A stretch of 64,000 nt of DNA from Mycoplana rhizolycopersici (lineage in GTDB: Bacteria; Pseudomonadota; Alphaproteobacteria; Rhizobiales; Rhizobiaceae): positions 1-64,000 of the forward strand of contig NZ_JABXYK010000001.1 in the NCBI RefSeq assembly GCF_013378445.1. The letters are read 5' to 3'. The notes below the pieces were generated by a model. That model was not told the DNA's origin. It did no database searches and worked only from the letters and a program-made list of their open reading frames with translations. The number at the start of each line of letters is the position of its first letter. Position 1 is the stretch's first letter. Below are positions 54,576 through 63,994 of this stretch, piece by piece. Made by a program: the position numbers and the translations under genes.

Positions 54576-57203
54576 ATGCACGAAGACGCCGAAAACGCCT
54601 CCGGCATGGATCATAGCGGCAGCCTTGCGGCACGCCTTCGCCGCAAGCGCGCGCTGGCGCGTGCGGTCTTGTTCACTGAACGCCTCCTGCCGAAACTGCT
54701 GCCGGTGGCACTTCTCGTCGCGACTTTCCTTGCGCTGACCTGGTTCGGCTATTTCCGCTACGTGCCGGCATGGCTGCATCTTGCGACGCTCGGCGGCTTT
54801 GCACTCGCGCTCGCAGTGCTGGCCGCCCGGCTGCGGCACGCCGCCTGGCCGCAGTCCGATCAAGCGGACCGGATGCTTGAGCAGCGAAACGGCCTCTCCC
54901 ATCAGGCGATCCAGGTGCAGGCGGATCATCCCGCCGGCGGCGGGCCCGTCGCCGACGCGCTTTGGCGCGAGCACCGGATCCGCATGGCCCGGACGATCGG
55001 ATCGCTCCAGTCCGGCCTGCCGCGCCCCGATATTGCGCGCTTCGACCGGTACGGTCTCCGCGCGATCCCGGTCCTGCTGGTCGTCATCGCCTTCGCGTTC
55101 TCGTACTCCAACCGTGCCGGCCTTCTGACCGACGTCGTCCACCTGCACCAGCCGACAGAGGACAGGCCTGACGTCCGCATCGACGCCTGGGTCACTCCGC
55201 CGGCCCATACCGGTCGTGCGCCGATGTTCCTGACCGGCACCGCGGAACCGGCGGAAGGACCGTTGCGGATACCGCAATTCAGCGAGTTGACCGTGCGGGT
55301 AACCGGCGGCGACCTTACGGGCGACGTCATCTATCGGCCGGACGGCGAAGAGGCAGCCGTCATCCGCCCCGAACAGCCGGAGACCAACGGCGAGAAGCCC
55401 GAGGCCGGCGGCAAGACCACGACCGCCGCTCCCGCAAACGCCGAGCCGCCGCAAGCTGTGGACAACCAGCCCAAGACCCTGCGCTACAAGATCCTGAGGG
55501 ACGGCACCCTGTCGCTCGACGGCCGGGAATGGGCCTTCAGCGTCATACCCGACCACGTCCCCGAGATCGCCTTTGACGGCGTGCCCCGCAGGACGGTCGC
55601 CTCGGCGCTCGAGATCAGCTTCATCGCCAAGGACGATTACGGCATTCAGCAAGCCCGTGCGGAAATCGTGCCGGTTGACGAGCCGGCGAAGGACGCGCGC
55701 CCCCTGTACCCGGCGCCGGAATATCGCCTCGACCTTCCTCGCCGCAACGCGCGTGACGCGAAGGGTACGACGAGCCGCAACCTGAGTGAGCACCCGCTGG
55801 CCGGCAAGCGCGTCCGCATCACGCTCGTTGCACAAGATGCCGCCGGACAGGAAGGTCGCAGCCAGCCGCAGGAGATGGTTCTGCCGGCGAGAGCCTTCTT
55901 CGAACCGCTGGCAGCCGCCGTGGCCGAACAGCGCCAGACCTTCGCGCTCGATGCCAATCAGCTGCCGCGCGCGATTGCGCTCAACGAAGCGCTGATGCTG
56001 CGCCCGGAGGAGACGATCCCCAACCCGGTTCATTTCCTGCTGATCAAGTCGGCGCAGGAACGCATGCGGCTTGCCCGCAACGACGATCAGTTGCGCGAGA
56101 CCGCCGATTATCTATGGGAAATCGCGCTCGGCATCGAGGACGGCAACCTCTCGCTCGCCGACCGCCGCCTGCGCGAGGCGCAGCAGGCACTCTCCGAAGC
56201 GCTGGACCGCAACGCCTCCGACGAGGAAATCGCCAAGCTGATGCAGGAACTGCGCGAGGCCATGCAGGCCTACATGCAGGAACTGGCCCGCCAGGCGCAG
56301 AAGAACGGCCAGATGCAGCAGAACGCGCAGCAAGGCCAGATCCTGCGCCAGCAGGATCTGGAACGCATGATGGACCAGATCGAGAACCTCGCACGCTCCG
56401 GCGCGAGGGACCAGGCCCAGCAGATGCTTTCCGAAATGCAGCGCATGCTCAACAACCTGCAGGCGGGACGGCGTCCGCAGCAGCAGGGTCAGCAGTCGGA
56501 TGCGATGCGTCAGCAGATGGACAAGCTCGGCAAGCTGATGCAGGAGCAGCAGAAGCTGATGGACCAGACGTTCAACTTCGATCAGGCGCTGCGCGACCGC
56601 ATGCAGCGTGGCGATCCGCTGCCGGGCGAAGAGGATATGTTCGGCGACCCCGGTGACGAGGGCCAGCAGCAGCAGGGGCAGTCACCGACCGACGAGATGA
56701 CGGAAGAGGAACTGCGTCAGGCCCTGAAGGATCTCAAGGCCCAGCAGGAGGCGCTGTCCAAACAGCTTGGCGAACTGCAGAAGGGCCTGAAGGACATGGG
56801 TATCGAACCCGGCGAGGGCTTCGGCCAGGCTGGCCGCGAGATGGATGGTGCCGCGCAGTCGCTCGGCAAGGGCCAGGGCGAAGCGGCCGTCGGCAGCCAG
56901 GGACGGGCGCTGGAGGCCCTTCGCCAGGGCGCCCAGGACATGATGAACCAGATGCAGGCCATGGGGCAGGCCGGCGAAGGCCAAGGCCAGCCGCAGATGG
57001 GGCGAAACGGCCGCGATCCCCTCGGACGCGAACGTCCCGATACCGCGGAAGGGCCCGATTACGACGGTCGCACCCGCGTTCCCGAAGAGATCGACATCCA
57101 GCGCGCCCGCGAGATTCTCGAAGAGATCCGTCGCCGTCTTGGCACAGGCAGCGCACCGGTGATGGAGCGCAACTACCTGGAACGTCTGCTCGGAATCGAA
57201 TGA
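54576..57203 (+). CDS. TIGR02302 family large membrane protein
   Basis: An 875-residue protein of the TIGR02302 family found in alphaproteobacteria. Three N-terminal membrane segments (about 36-55, 66-85 and 150-170) anchor a large periplasmic or cytoplasmic body, with a glycine- and glutamine-rich repeat-like region from about 560 (MQQNAQQGQ, QQQGQQ) and a long acidic/Gln stretch. The last third has coiled-coil character. No catalytic motif is recognised. Its function is unknown. ATG at 54576 has GAGG upstream. It is followed by a DUF1349 gene. Confidence 0.85.
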   Translation: MHEDAENASGMDHSGSLAARLRRKRALARAVLFTERLLPKLLPVALLVATFLALTWFGYFRYVPAWLHLATLGGFALALAVLAARLRHAAWPQSDQADRMLEQRNGLSHQAIQVQADHPAGGGPVADALWREHRIRMARTIGSLQSGLPRPDIARFDRYGLRAIPVLLVVIAFAFSYSNRAGLLTDVVHLHQPTEDRPDVRIDAWVTPPAHTGRAPMFLTGTAEPAEGPLRIPQFSELTVRVTGGDLTGDVIYRPDGEEAAVIRPEQPETNGEKPEAGGKTTTAAPANAEPPQAVDNQPKTLRYKILRDGTLSLDGREWAFSVIPDHVPEIAFDGVPRRTVASALEISFIAKDDYGIQQARAEIVPVDEPAKDARPLYPAPEYRLDLPRRNARDAKGTTSRNLSEHPLAGKRVRITLVAQDAAGQEGRSQPQEMVLPARAFFEPLAAAVAEQRQTFALDANQLPRAIALNEALMLRPEETIPNPVHFLLIKSAQERMRLARNDDQLRETADYLWEIALGIEDGNLSLADRRLREAQQALSEALDRNASDEEIAKLMQELREAMQAYMQELARQAQKNGQMQQNAQQGQILRQQDLERMMDQIENLARSGARDQAQQMLSEMQRMLNNLQAGRRPQQQGQQSDAMRQQMDKLGKLMQEQQKLMDQTFNFDQALRDRMQRGDPLPGEEDMFGDPGDEGQQQQGQSPTDEMTEEELRQALKDLKAQQEALSKQLGELQKGLKDMGIEPGEGFGQAGREMDGAAQSLGKGQGEAAVGSQGRALEALRQGAQDMMNQMQAMGQAGEGQGQPQMGRNGRDPLGRERPDTAEGPDYDGRTRVPEEIDIQRAREILEEIRRRLGTGSAPVMERNYLERLLGIE

Positions 57204-57320
57204 CGGCAACTCAAGTCCATCCCGGTGCCGGCGACTTTGCCTCGACACCGGGATTGAGCGCCGCCGGTCCGAAGTTGACGACCATTTCTTCGGCACATTC
57301 CCCCTATGAAAGGATCAAGG

Positions 57321-57893
57321 ATGAAGGGCGGCGTCTGGCTCAACGAGCCCGCGAGATGGAGCGAGAACAAGGGCGTTGTCGAAGTGATCACGGATCGCGG
57401 AAGCGATTTCTGGCGCGAGACGCACTACGGCTTCACGCGCGACAGCGGGCATTTTCTCGGCTTTCGAACGGGCAGCGCCTTCACTGCGCAGGTGCGCGTG
57501 CGAGCGGGATACGAGGCGCTCTACGACCAGGCAGGCATCATGGTTCGAGTAGACGAGGCACGCTGGGTCAAGGCGGGCGTCGAGCTGTCGGATGGGCAGG
57601 CGATGCTCAGCAGCGTCCTGACCGATGGGCAATCCGACTGGGCGACGGCTGCCTGCCCCTTCGACCCGTCAGATTTTCGAATGCGGGCAACCGTGCTGGA
57701 CGGCATCTTGCGCTTGCAGGTCTCGGTCGATGGCAAGCGGTGGCCGCTCCTCCGTCTGGCACCCTTTCCGGTCGCACCATCCTACCTCGTCGGCCCGATG
57801 TGCTGCACGCCGGAGCGCGCCGGGCTCAAGGTCGAGTTTTCCGAGTTCAGCCTGTCAGCTCCGCTCGGGAAGGACCTGCACGACCTCAGTTGA
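57321..57893 (+). CDS. DUF1349 domain protein
   Basis: A 190-residue protein with the DUF1349 (regucalcin/concanavalin-like beta) layout: GFTRDSGHFLGF, the AGIMVRVDEARWVKAGVEL segment and the SVDGKRWPLLRLAPFP motif. These proteins are thought to bind sugars or be lyase-like, but no enzymatic role is established. ATG at 57321 has AAGGAT upstream, and a start at 57306 is possible. It ends 2 bases from the convergent cpdR stop. Confidence 0.85.
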   Translation: MKGGVWLNEPARWSENKGVVEVITDRGSDFWRETHYGFTRDSGHFLGFRTGSAFTAQVRVRAGYEALYDQAGIMVRVDEARWVKAGVELSDGQAMLSSVLTDGQSDWATAACPFDPSDFRMRATVLDGILRLQVSVDGKRWPLLRLAPFPVAPSYLVGPMCCTPERAGLKVEFSEFSLSAPLGKDLHDLS

Positions 57894-57895
57894 AT

Positions 57896-58255
57896 TCATG
57901 CAGCCAACGCGCGGGCGACGGCGGTACGAATATCCGGCAGGCTGAAGGGCTTGGCGAGCACGTCGACGATCTTCTCGGCAAGATCCTCCGCGCGCTCGCG
58001 CTGCTCGGCATACCCGGTCATCAGCAGGATCTTCAGGTCGGGATGCGCCTGTGCGGCGCGATGGGCAAGCTCGATGCCGTCCATGACCGGCATGCGGATA
58101 TCGGATAGAAGCAGGTCGAACCGGCTCTCCGCCAGCGTTTCCAGGCCCTGTGCACCGTCGGCCGCTTCGACTGTCTCGTGCCCGTCGAGCCGCAGCGCCC
58201 GCGCAACGAAGATACGAAGCGAATCCTCGTCTTCCGTGATCAGAATTCTCGCCAT
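57896..58255 (-). CDS. cpdR: Response regulator CpdR
   Basis: A 119-residue single-domain receiver of the alphaproteobacterial cell-cycle pathway. The phospho-acceptor is Asp52 (SDIRMPVMDG), with the conserved Thr/Lys switch (MTGYAE, AKPF with Lys102). The C-terminus ends in Ala-Ala, as in Caulobacter CpdR, where it directs ClpXP degradation. The match to CpdR is by length, motifs and context. The DUF1349 gene is convergent, 2 bases away. Confidence 0.92.
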   Translation of the reverse strand: MARILITEDEDSLRIFVARALRLDGHETVEAADGAQGLETLAESRFDLLLSDIRMPVMDGIELAHRAAQAHPDLKILLMTGYAEQRERAEDLAEKIVDVLAKPFSLPDIRTAVARALAA

Positions 58256-58391
58256 GGTCTTCCCTTCGAGCCGTCCATCCGGCCCTGTCCGTCGGGCGCA
58301 AAACGCGCCGCTGTTAGCGCTGCCCCGTGCCAGAAAAGACCAGAGTTTCGTTTGCGATCGGTAAACGGCGCGAAGGGAAATCGGGGGCCGG

Positions 58392-58937
58392 CTATTCGGC
58401 GTCGCCCGTCACTACCCCGACGAAGGGCAGTTCGCGGAAGGCATAGGCCACGTCCATGCCGTATCCGACGACGAAATGATCCGGGCACTCGAAGCCCACA
58501 TAGTCCGCCTCCAGGTCCGCCTGGCGCTTGACGCGCTTGTCGAGCAGCACGGCGATCGTGACGTGATTGGCACCGCGTTCAAGCAGAAGTTCCTTCGCAA
58601 ACTGCAGGGTACGACCGGATTCCAGAATGTCGTCGATCAGCAGGATGTCGCGGCCGTGGACGTCGCTGTCGATGTCCTTGACGATCTTGACGGTCTGCGA
58701 CGTCGTCCCCTTGCCGTAGCTGGAAAGGGTGATGAACTCGACCTCGGGCGCAAGCCCTGTCGCATGCATGGCGCGGATCAGGTCGGCCGCGAAGATAAAG
58801 GAGCCCTTCAGGATCGAGATCACCAGCAGGTCCTTCGTCGGACCCGATTTGATCTGCGCGGCCATCTCCGAATTGCGCCGCGCGATTTCCTCGGCGCTAT
58901 AGAGCGTTTCGATTTTCTTCCCGCGCACTACTTGCAT
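58392..58937 (-). CDS. hpt: Hypoxanthine phosphoribosyltransferase
   Basis: Salvage enzyme that joins hypoxanthine or guanine to PRPP. The 181-residue product has the PRPP motif DILLIDDILESGRTL at about 97-111, the SILKGSFIF loop and the VGYGMDVAYAFRELPFVGVV end block. ATG at 58937 follows GGGAGCCAGG. It lies 66 bases downstream of a membrane-protein gene and 136 bases upstream of cpdR on the same strand. Confidence 0.95.
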   Translation of the reverse strand: MQVVRGKKIETLYSAEEIARRNSEMAAQIKSGPTKDLLVISILKGSFIFAADLIRAMHATGLAPEVEFITLSSYGKGTTSQTVKIVKDIDSDVHGRDILLIDDILESGRTLQFAKELLLERGANHVTIAVLLDKRVKRQADLEADYVGFECPDHFVVGYGMDVAYAFRELPFVGVVTGDAE

Positions 58938-59003
58938 CGCGACCTGGCTCCCTACGGCGTTTCGGCTTGCGGCATCAGCCGCTCCCGCTGCCGCATAGCA
59001 CAA

Positions 59004-59696
59004 TCACCGTTGCAACGCATCCTCGGACATAAGCGAAACCGCGACTTTCGGCAGTCCTGCGCCGGTATGCGGGATCTTCAGCGCAAAGGGGCGGCTCGCC
59101 CCGGCCGGCATGCTACCTTCGGCGATCTCGATCCGGTGCCGCGCGGCCCCCTTGCCGCCGCCGATGATGTCCACGACGATCGGCGGCACGGCGCGTTCCT
59201 CGCGCGACAGGTTTTCCAGCGTTCCGTAGATGGAAAGCACCTTCATCCCGTCCCGGTCATCAAGCGTGTAGGTGACGCCGCCAATCTGGAGCCGGCCGGC
59301 CTCGCCGCCGACGGAAAAGACGGTTGCCAGCGCCGAAAGCCCGCCCGCAAAGAAGAACGCGCCGGCGACGCTGCCGGCCACGACCGTTCCGAACGCGCGC
59401 GCCGGCAGGATCTGCAGAGCCTGTTCCATAAGCCGGACCGCCCGAATCAGCCCCTTCGCCGCCATCTTTGCAGCACATGAAGCGAAGCCCTGCAGCGCCG
59501 ATTTTCCGCGCCGAGAATTGTCGTTGCGCGCAAAACCCCGCGGTGACGCTGGAGAATCCATCACGACGACGAAATCGGCATCGACGATCTCAGGCACATG
59601 CCGGGGCGGAGCGGGGTTTTTCCTTCGCCTGCCGGGCTCCGGCGGCAGGAGATCGATCGGGACGCTTCTCTCGCGCCTTGCGCCGAATGCTGTCAT
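59004..59696 (-). CDS. Conserved membrane protein, DUF3426-like
   Basis: A 230-residue protein with a disordered Pro-rich N-terminus, one hydrophobic segment near residues 100-121, and a C-terminal domain reading SIYGTLENLSREERAVPPIVVDI with the PFALKIPHTGAG end, the layout of DUF3426-type proteins that bind small molecules or lipids. Function is unknown. It ends 66 bases upstream of the hpt start and is divergent from ftsE across 144 bases. Confidence 0.75.
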   Translation of the reverse strand: MTAFGARRERSVPIDLLPPEPGRRRKNPAPPRHVPEIVDADFVVVMDSPASPRGFARNDNSRRGKSALQGFASCAAKMAAKGLIRAVRLMEQALQILPARAFGTVVAGSVAGAFFFAGGLSALATVFSVGGEAGRLQIGGVTYTLDDRDGMKVLSIYGTLENLSREERAVPPIVVDIIGGGKGAARHRIEIAEGSMPAGASRPFALKIPHTGAGLPKVAVSLMSEDALQR

Positions 59697-59840
59697 GGCG
59701 GTGCTCCTGTCGTGCTCGTCCGACGAGTTTCACCCGCTAAAAGTCGGGCATTGAATCGATTGCTTACCAAACGTAAACCATACTGGTTAATGCTTCGGAA
59801 ACCGGCCTTGGATGGGCCTTGATTCCGTGCCATCGGCAAG

Positions 59841-60548
59841 ATGCGAATGGCGCGTCACGCGCGCGAAGACGAAAACCGGATTGTCCCTTTGATACACTTC
59901 GAGAATGTCGGCCTGAGATACGGGATGGGTCCGGAAGTGCTCCGCGACCTCACTTTCGACATTCCGCGCCGTTCCTTCCAGTTTCTGACCGGGCCCTCGG
60001 GGGCGGGAAAATCGACGCTCCTGAAGCTCCTGTTCCTGTCGCTGCAGCCCACGCGCGGGCTGGTGCGAACCTTCGATCGCGACATCGCCACGATCCCGCG
60101 CGACGAGCTGCCGATGCTGCGGCGCCGGATCGGCATCGTCTTCCAGGACTTCCGCCTGCTGGACCATCTGACGACCTACGAGAACGTCGCTCTGCCGTTG
60201 CGCGTGCGCGGCAAGGAGGAGGCGAGCTATCGCGCCGACGTGCTCGATCTTTTGAAATGGGTCGGCCTCGGCGAGCGGATCAACGTCCTGCCGCCGGTGC
60301 TTTCCGGTGGGGAGAAGCAGCGCGCGGCCATCGCCCGCGCCCTGATCGACCGCCCGGAACTGCTGCTGGCCGACGAACCGACCGGCAACGTCGATCCGCC
60401 GATGGCCCGACGGTTGCTGAGCCTGTTCATGGAGCTGAACCGTCTCGGAACCGCCGTCGTCATTGCCACGCACGACCTGTCGCTGATGGATCAGGTGGAT
60501 GCGCGGCGCATGATCCTCTCGCAAGGGCGGCTTGACATCTATGAGTGA
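59841..60548 (+). CDS. ftsE: Cell division ATP-binding protein FtsE
   Basis: ATPase of the FtsEX complex at the division septum, which drives peptidoglycan hydrolase activation. The 235-residue product has Walker A GPSGAGKST (51-59), the LSGGEKQRAAIARAL signature and Walker B LLLADEPTGNVD. The start is uncertain: ATG at 59841 or 59847, or TTG at 59889, which gives the family-standard MIHFENVGLRYG opening. Its stop overlaps the ftsX start. The upstream gap holds no gene. Confidence 0.95.
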   Translation: MRMARHAREDENRIVPLIHFENVGLRYGMGPEVLRDLTFDIPRRSFQFLTGPSGAGKSTLLKLLFLSLQPTRGLVRTFDRDIATIPRDELPMLRRRIGIVFQDFRLLDHLTTYENVALPLRVRGKEEASYRADVLDLLKWVGLGERINVLPPVLSGGEKQRAAIARALIDRPELLLADEPTGNVDPPMARRLLSLFMELNRLGTAVVIATHDLSLMDQVDARRMILSQGRLDIYE

Positions 60549-61548
60549 GGCAGCCGCACGCCCGCAACCGCAAGAGGGCAACCAGAAGCGCCCGGAGATG
60601 CGCGTGCGCCCGACCGCGCCCATCGTGCCGCCGGCCAATGTCTCCGGCAATGCGCTGATGTTCGTGATCGCCATCATGGCCTTCCTCGCCTGCCTGACCT
60701 ATGGGGCGGTGAGCATGGTGCGGGCGACGGCTGCAAGCTGGCAAAGCCAGATTTCCCGCGAGATTACCATCCAGATCAAGCCGGACGACGGCCTGGACAT
60801 GGAGGCGGCGCTGCGCGACGCCCGCGATCTGGCGCTCACCTTCACCGGCACGAAGGACGGCCAGATCGTCGACCGCGCCGCAACCGCCAGGCTGCTTGAG
60901 CCTTGGCTCGGCGAGGGTCTCGACCTGGACGAACTGCCGGTGCCGCGGCTGGTCATCGTCACCATCGACGAGCAGAACCCGCCCGATTTCGGCGCGATGC
61001 GGCAGGCGCTAATGGAAACCATCCCGCAGGCCTTTCTCGATGATCACCGCACCTGGGTGAACAGGCTGGTCACCATGGCGAGGACGACGGCCTGGATCGG
61101 CATCGGCGTCTTGATTCTCGTCTTCTCCGCCATGATTCTGACGGTCGTCTTCGCCACCCGCGGCGCTTTGTCAGGCAACCGCCACATCATCGAGGTGCTG
61201 CACTTCGTCGGCGCTGAAGCCGGGTTCGTCGCCTCCGAATTCCAGAAGCATTTCCTGAAAATCAGCCTGAAAGGCTCCCTTGCGGGCGGCGCGCTGGCGG
61301 CAATCGTCTTCGCCATCGCCGGATACTGGCAGAACCGCACGCTGGCCACGCCGGAAAGCGACCAAGCCACCGCCCTGTTCGGAAACTTCTCCGTGGGTCT
61401 GAGCGGCTATCTCGGCATTGCCGCCACGATGATCGTAATCGCGCTGCTGACGACGCTGACGGCGCGCTTCACCGTCATGCGCACGATCTTCGAGATCGAC
61501 CGCATCCGCTCCGACCCCGCGCGCACCGATGACCTGCCGGACACATGA
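60541..61548 (+). CDS. ftsX: Cell division protein FtsX
   Basis: Membrane partner of FtsE. The 335-residue product has an N-terminal cytoplasmic tail and membrane segment (about 40-63), a large periplasmic domain, and three membrane segments in the C-terminal half with the FHIIEVLHFVGAEAGFVASEFQKHF family block. The first two of its start codons lie within the ftsE stop region (8-base overlap), so translation is coupled. FtsX binds wall hydrolases or their activators such as EnvC, and the M23 peptidase near 407-2365 is a possible partner. Confidence 0.95.
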   Translation: MSEAAARPQPQEGNQKRPEMRVRPTAPIVPPANVSGNALMFVIAIMAFLACLTYGAVSMVRATAASWQSQISREITIQIKPDDGLDMEAALRDARDLALTFTGTKDGQIVDRAATARLLEPWLGEGLDLDELPVPRLVIVTIDEQNPPDFGAMRQALMETIPQAFLDDHRTWVNRLVTMARTTAWIGIGVLILVFSAMILTVVFATRGALSGNRHIIEVLHFVGAEAGFVASEFQKHFLKISLKGSLAGGALAAIVFAIAGYWQNRTLATPESDQATALFGNFSVGLSGYLGIAATMIVIALLTTLTARFTVMRTIFEIDRIRSDPARTDDLPDT

Positions 61549-61613
61549 CCCGGACCGGCATCGCACGTCTACGGACTCGTCCTTGCCGCAATCCCGGGTT
61601 AAATAGAAGAATC

Positions 61614-62336
61614 ATGGCCACGATAGACGAAACGAGAAACCTGACGCAGAAGGACGGGCACGCGGCGCGCAAGCGCTGGCGGTTTCGCCCGATTCGCCGG
61701 TTTGTCCGCGCGTTCCTGGTGTTCCTGCTCATCTTCTGCGGCAGCATGATTGGAGGTTTCCTGTATTTCGCAGAAACCATCGCCGCCATGGAAACGCCGA
61801 GAAACCCGCGCGCGGACGCGATCGTAGTCTTGACCGGCGGCTTCCAGCGCATCGATCAGGCGATCGGACTTCTGAAGCAGGGCGCGGGCCAGCGTCTGCT
61901 GATTTCCGGCGCCAATCCGAGCACGTCCGGCACGCAGATCCGCAAATTCACCCAGAGCTCGACCAGCCTGTTCGATTGCTGCGTCGACATCGGCTATGAC
62001 GCGATGGACACGATCGGCAACGCCAACGAGACGGCGCAGTGGATCAGCGACCATGGCTATCGCACCGTTCTGGTGGTGACCAACAACTACCACATGCCGC
62101 GCAGCCTGCTGGAACTTCGGCGCAGCGATGCCGAGACGGAATTCGTCTCCTACCCCGTGATCAATTCCGACCTGAGGCACGGCAGTTGGCTCGGCGAGCC
62201 GCACGTGATGAAGGCGATGCTTTCGGAGTATGTGAAATACTCCGCCGCGCTCGTACGCGGCATGATCGGCGCGGGCACGGCGAGCGGCCTGCGCCGTGAT
62301 GCCCAGACCCATGCCGCACTTGTGGAAGAGAACTGA
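61614..62336 (+). CDS. YdcF/ElyC-type envelope protein
   Basis: A 240-residue protein with one N-terminal membrane segment (about 31-53) and a DUF218 domain: ADAIVVLTGGFQRIDQAIGLL, NETAQWISDHGYRTVLVVTNNYHMPRSLLELRR and the ESYP-type end. ElyC-like members affect wall-precursor or envelope metabolism. A start at 61545 overlapping the ftsX stop is possible, but 61614 agrees with the short cytoplasmic tail. It sits between ftsX and plsC in an envelope-linked run. Confidence 0.85.
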   Translation: MATIDETRNLTQKDGHAARKRWRFRPIRRFVRAFLVFLLIFCGSMIGGFLYFAETIAAMETPRNPRADAIVVLTGGFQRIDQAIGLLKQGAGQRLLISGANPSTSGTQIRKFTQSSTSLFDCCVDIGYDAMDTIGNANETAQWISDHGYRTVLVVTNNYHMPRSLLELRRSDAETEFVSYPVINSDLRHGSWLGEPHVMKAMLSEYVKYSAALVRGMIGAGTASGLRRDAQTHAALVEEN

Positions 62337-62404
62337 GCAGCCCGGTTTCCGGCGCGAAAAATATCGTGTAGTCAGGCTTACCTTCGTAACAGAGCCCTTG
62401 CCTG

Positions 62405-63196
62405 ATGATCGTTCTGCGCTCCATCCTTTTCAACATCGCCTTCTATCTCAACCTGATCGCGCAGATGGTCTTGCTGACGCCGGCCTATTTTCTGCTTCCG
62501 CGCAAGAAGGCCTATGTCATCGCCAAGAACTGGGCGCGCAGCAATCACTGGCTCTTCGCCAAGATCGTCGGCGCCACCTTCGAGATCGAGGGTCTGGAGA
62601 ACATTCCGAAGGAACAGGGCTACATTTTCGCGCCGAAGCACCAGTCGTTCTGGGACGCCTATGCGCTTTTGCCCTGGCAGGACGATCCCTTCTACATTCT
62701 CAAGCGCGAGTTGACGTGGATCCCGCTGTTCGGCTGGTACCTTATCAAGCAGCGCATGGTGCCGGTCGATCGCGGCGCGCGCGGCAAGGCGATGGCGGCG
62801 GTGATGGAACGCGCCAAGGCCGAGATGAGAAGCGGCCGCCAGCTCATCATCTATCCCGAAGGCACGCGCCGCCCGCCGGGCGCGCCGCCGGAGTACAAAT
62901 ACGGCATTGCCCGCCTCTACCGCGACCTGCAGGTGCCTGTCCTGCCGGTCGTCATGCATCCGGGCCTGTTCTGGCCGCGGCGCAAATTCCTGCGCTACCC
63001 CGGCCACTTCAAGGTTCGTATCCTGCCGCCCGTGCCCGCCGGGATGGATCCGGACGCATTTCTGGCCCACCTGATCGACGTGATGGAGACGGCGAGCGAC
63101 AAGCTGCTTCTGGAAACCGTGGAGGCAAATCCGAACCTGCCGCTGCCGCCCACGGCAGCTTCCCGGGTGGCTGAGCTGCGCGCACGCCATGCCTGA
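62405..63196 (+). CDS. plsC: 1-acyl-sn-glycerol-3-phosphate acyltransferase
   Basis: Makes phosphatidic acid from lysophosphatidic acid. The 263-residue product has an N-terminal membrane segment, the acyltransferase motif H79-x4-D84 (HQSFWD) and the YPEGTR motif near 159. Its TGA stop is the first three bases of a 4 x 17-bp tandem repeat (63194-63261), which runs into the end of the convergent chaC gene. No lipid regulation element is visible. Confidence 0.95.
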   Translation: MIVLRSILFNIAFYLNLIAQMVLLTPAYFLLPRKKAYVIAKNWARSNHWLFAKIVGATFEIEGLENIPKEQGYIFAPKHQSFWDAYALLPWQDDPFYILKRELTWIPLFGWYLIKQRMVPVDRGARGKAMAAVMERAKAEMRSGRQLIIYPEGTRRPPGAPPEYKYGIARLYRDLQVPVLPVVMHPGLFWPRRKFLRYPGHFKVRILPPVPAGMDPDAFLAHLIDVMETASDKLLLETVEANPNLPLPPTAASRVAELRARHA

Positions 63197-63261
63197 TGCG
63201 CCCCCGAACCTGATACGCTCCTGGGCCTGACACGTCCCCGGGCCTGACGCGCTCTCAGCCG
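63194..63261. repeat. Tandem repeat, four imperfect 17-bp units, at the plsC stop codon
   Basis: Units 63194-63210, 63211-63227, 63228-63244 and 63245-63261 share TGA(T/C)-CGC/T-C-CCC(G/T)GGCC-like sequence and read TGATGCGCC..., TGATACGCT..., TGACACGTC... and TGACGCGCT.... The first unit starts at the plsC stop and the last overlaps the end of the convergent chaC gene. Seventeen is not a multiple of three, so the array does not form a coding repeat. Confidence 0.8.
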
Positions 63262-63794
63262 CCGTTCACGAGACGATCGACCGAGCGTCCGACCTCTTCC
63301 AGCCAATGGTCGCGGATGCCCATCTCGCGCAGATGGGCGAGCGTATTGGCAACGTATTCGGTATTAGGGCCGGACTTGCCCCGCGCAGTGCTGACGGTCG
63401 CCGCGGCGTCTTCCACCGACAGCGCCCCCGCATATTGATGGTGCGCCCGATCGATCACATAGGCGAGCGCCGGCTTGCGGATGCCGCCTGGGAGCGTGAC
63501 GGGGAGCGTGCGTTCCTTGTAGACATGTGTGACGAGTTCGCGCTCACGCAGATAGTCGAGCACGGCATTCCATCGCTGCGGCGCCACGCGAAAGGCGATG
63601 CCGCGGCAGGAACCGCCGCGATCGAGCCCGAGGACGAGCCCCGGCTGCTCCGGCGTCCCCCTGTGCACCCAGGAGCGCACGCAAAGCGAGCGTCGAAAGC
63701 CGTGCAGGCGGGCAGGCTGGCTATCCTCGATCTCGAACCCCGGATTCCACATCAGCGAGCCGTAGCCGAAAACCCAAAACTCTTGCGTGTCCAC
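63255..63794 (-). CDS. Gamma-glutamylcyclotransferase, ChaC family
   Basis: A 179-residue glutathione-degrading enzyme. The GYGSL motif is at residues 10-14, followed by the conserved RSLCVRSWVHRGTP block and the RELVTHVYKERTLPV segment holding the catalytic Glu. ChaC-type enzymes convert glutathione to 5-oxoproline and Cys-Gly. The gene is convergent with plsC and overlaps its tandem repeat at the 3' end. Confidence 0.88.
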   Translation of the reverse strand: MDTQEFWVFGYGSLMWNPGFEIEDSQPARLHGFRRSLCVRSWVHRGTPEQPGLVLGLDRGGSCRGIAFRVAPQRWNAVLDYLRERELVTHVYKERTLPVTLPGGIRKPALAYVIDRAHHQYAGALSVEDAAATVSTARGKSGPNTEYVANTLAHLREMGIRDHWLEEVGRSVDRLVNGG

Positions 63795-63855
63795 CGCGCC
63801 TTACCGTTTCCACCTGAATGCCGCCGCAATTGCCGGCTCTCTGCCACCTTCGGTG

Positions 63856-63921
63856 CAATCTAAAGCGGATACCGAAAACTGCGAAGCGGTTTTCGGTCAG
63901 AATTCGCGATAAAACAAACAA
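63856..63921. repeat. Rhizobial CCGAAAA/TTTTCGG repeat
   Basis: A perfect 9-bp ACCGAAAAC/GTTTTCGGT pair (63871-63879 with 63889-63897) with a 9-base loop, flanked by TCTAAAGCGGAT and CAGAATTCGCGATAAAACAAACA. This layout matches a short repeat that recurs many times in rhizobial genomes, based on memory, not a search. Confidence 0.7.
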
Positions 63922-63994
63922 CTACAACTGCGAATCGGCCGGGCACCCCTCCATCGTCCCGGTCCCAATTCCTTCCGTCTTACGGAGAGCAAGC

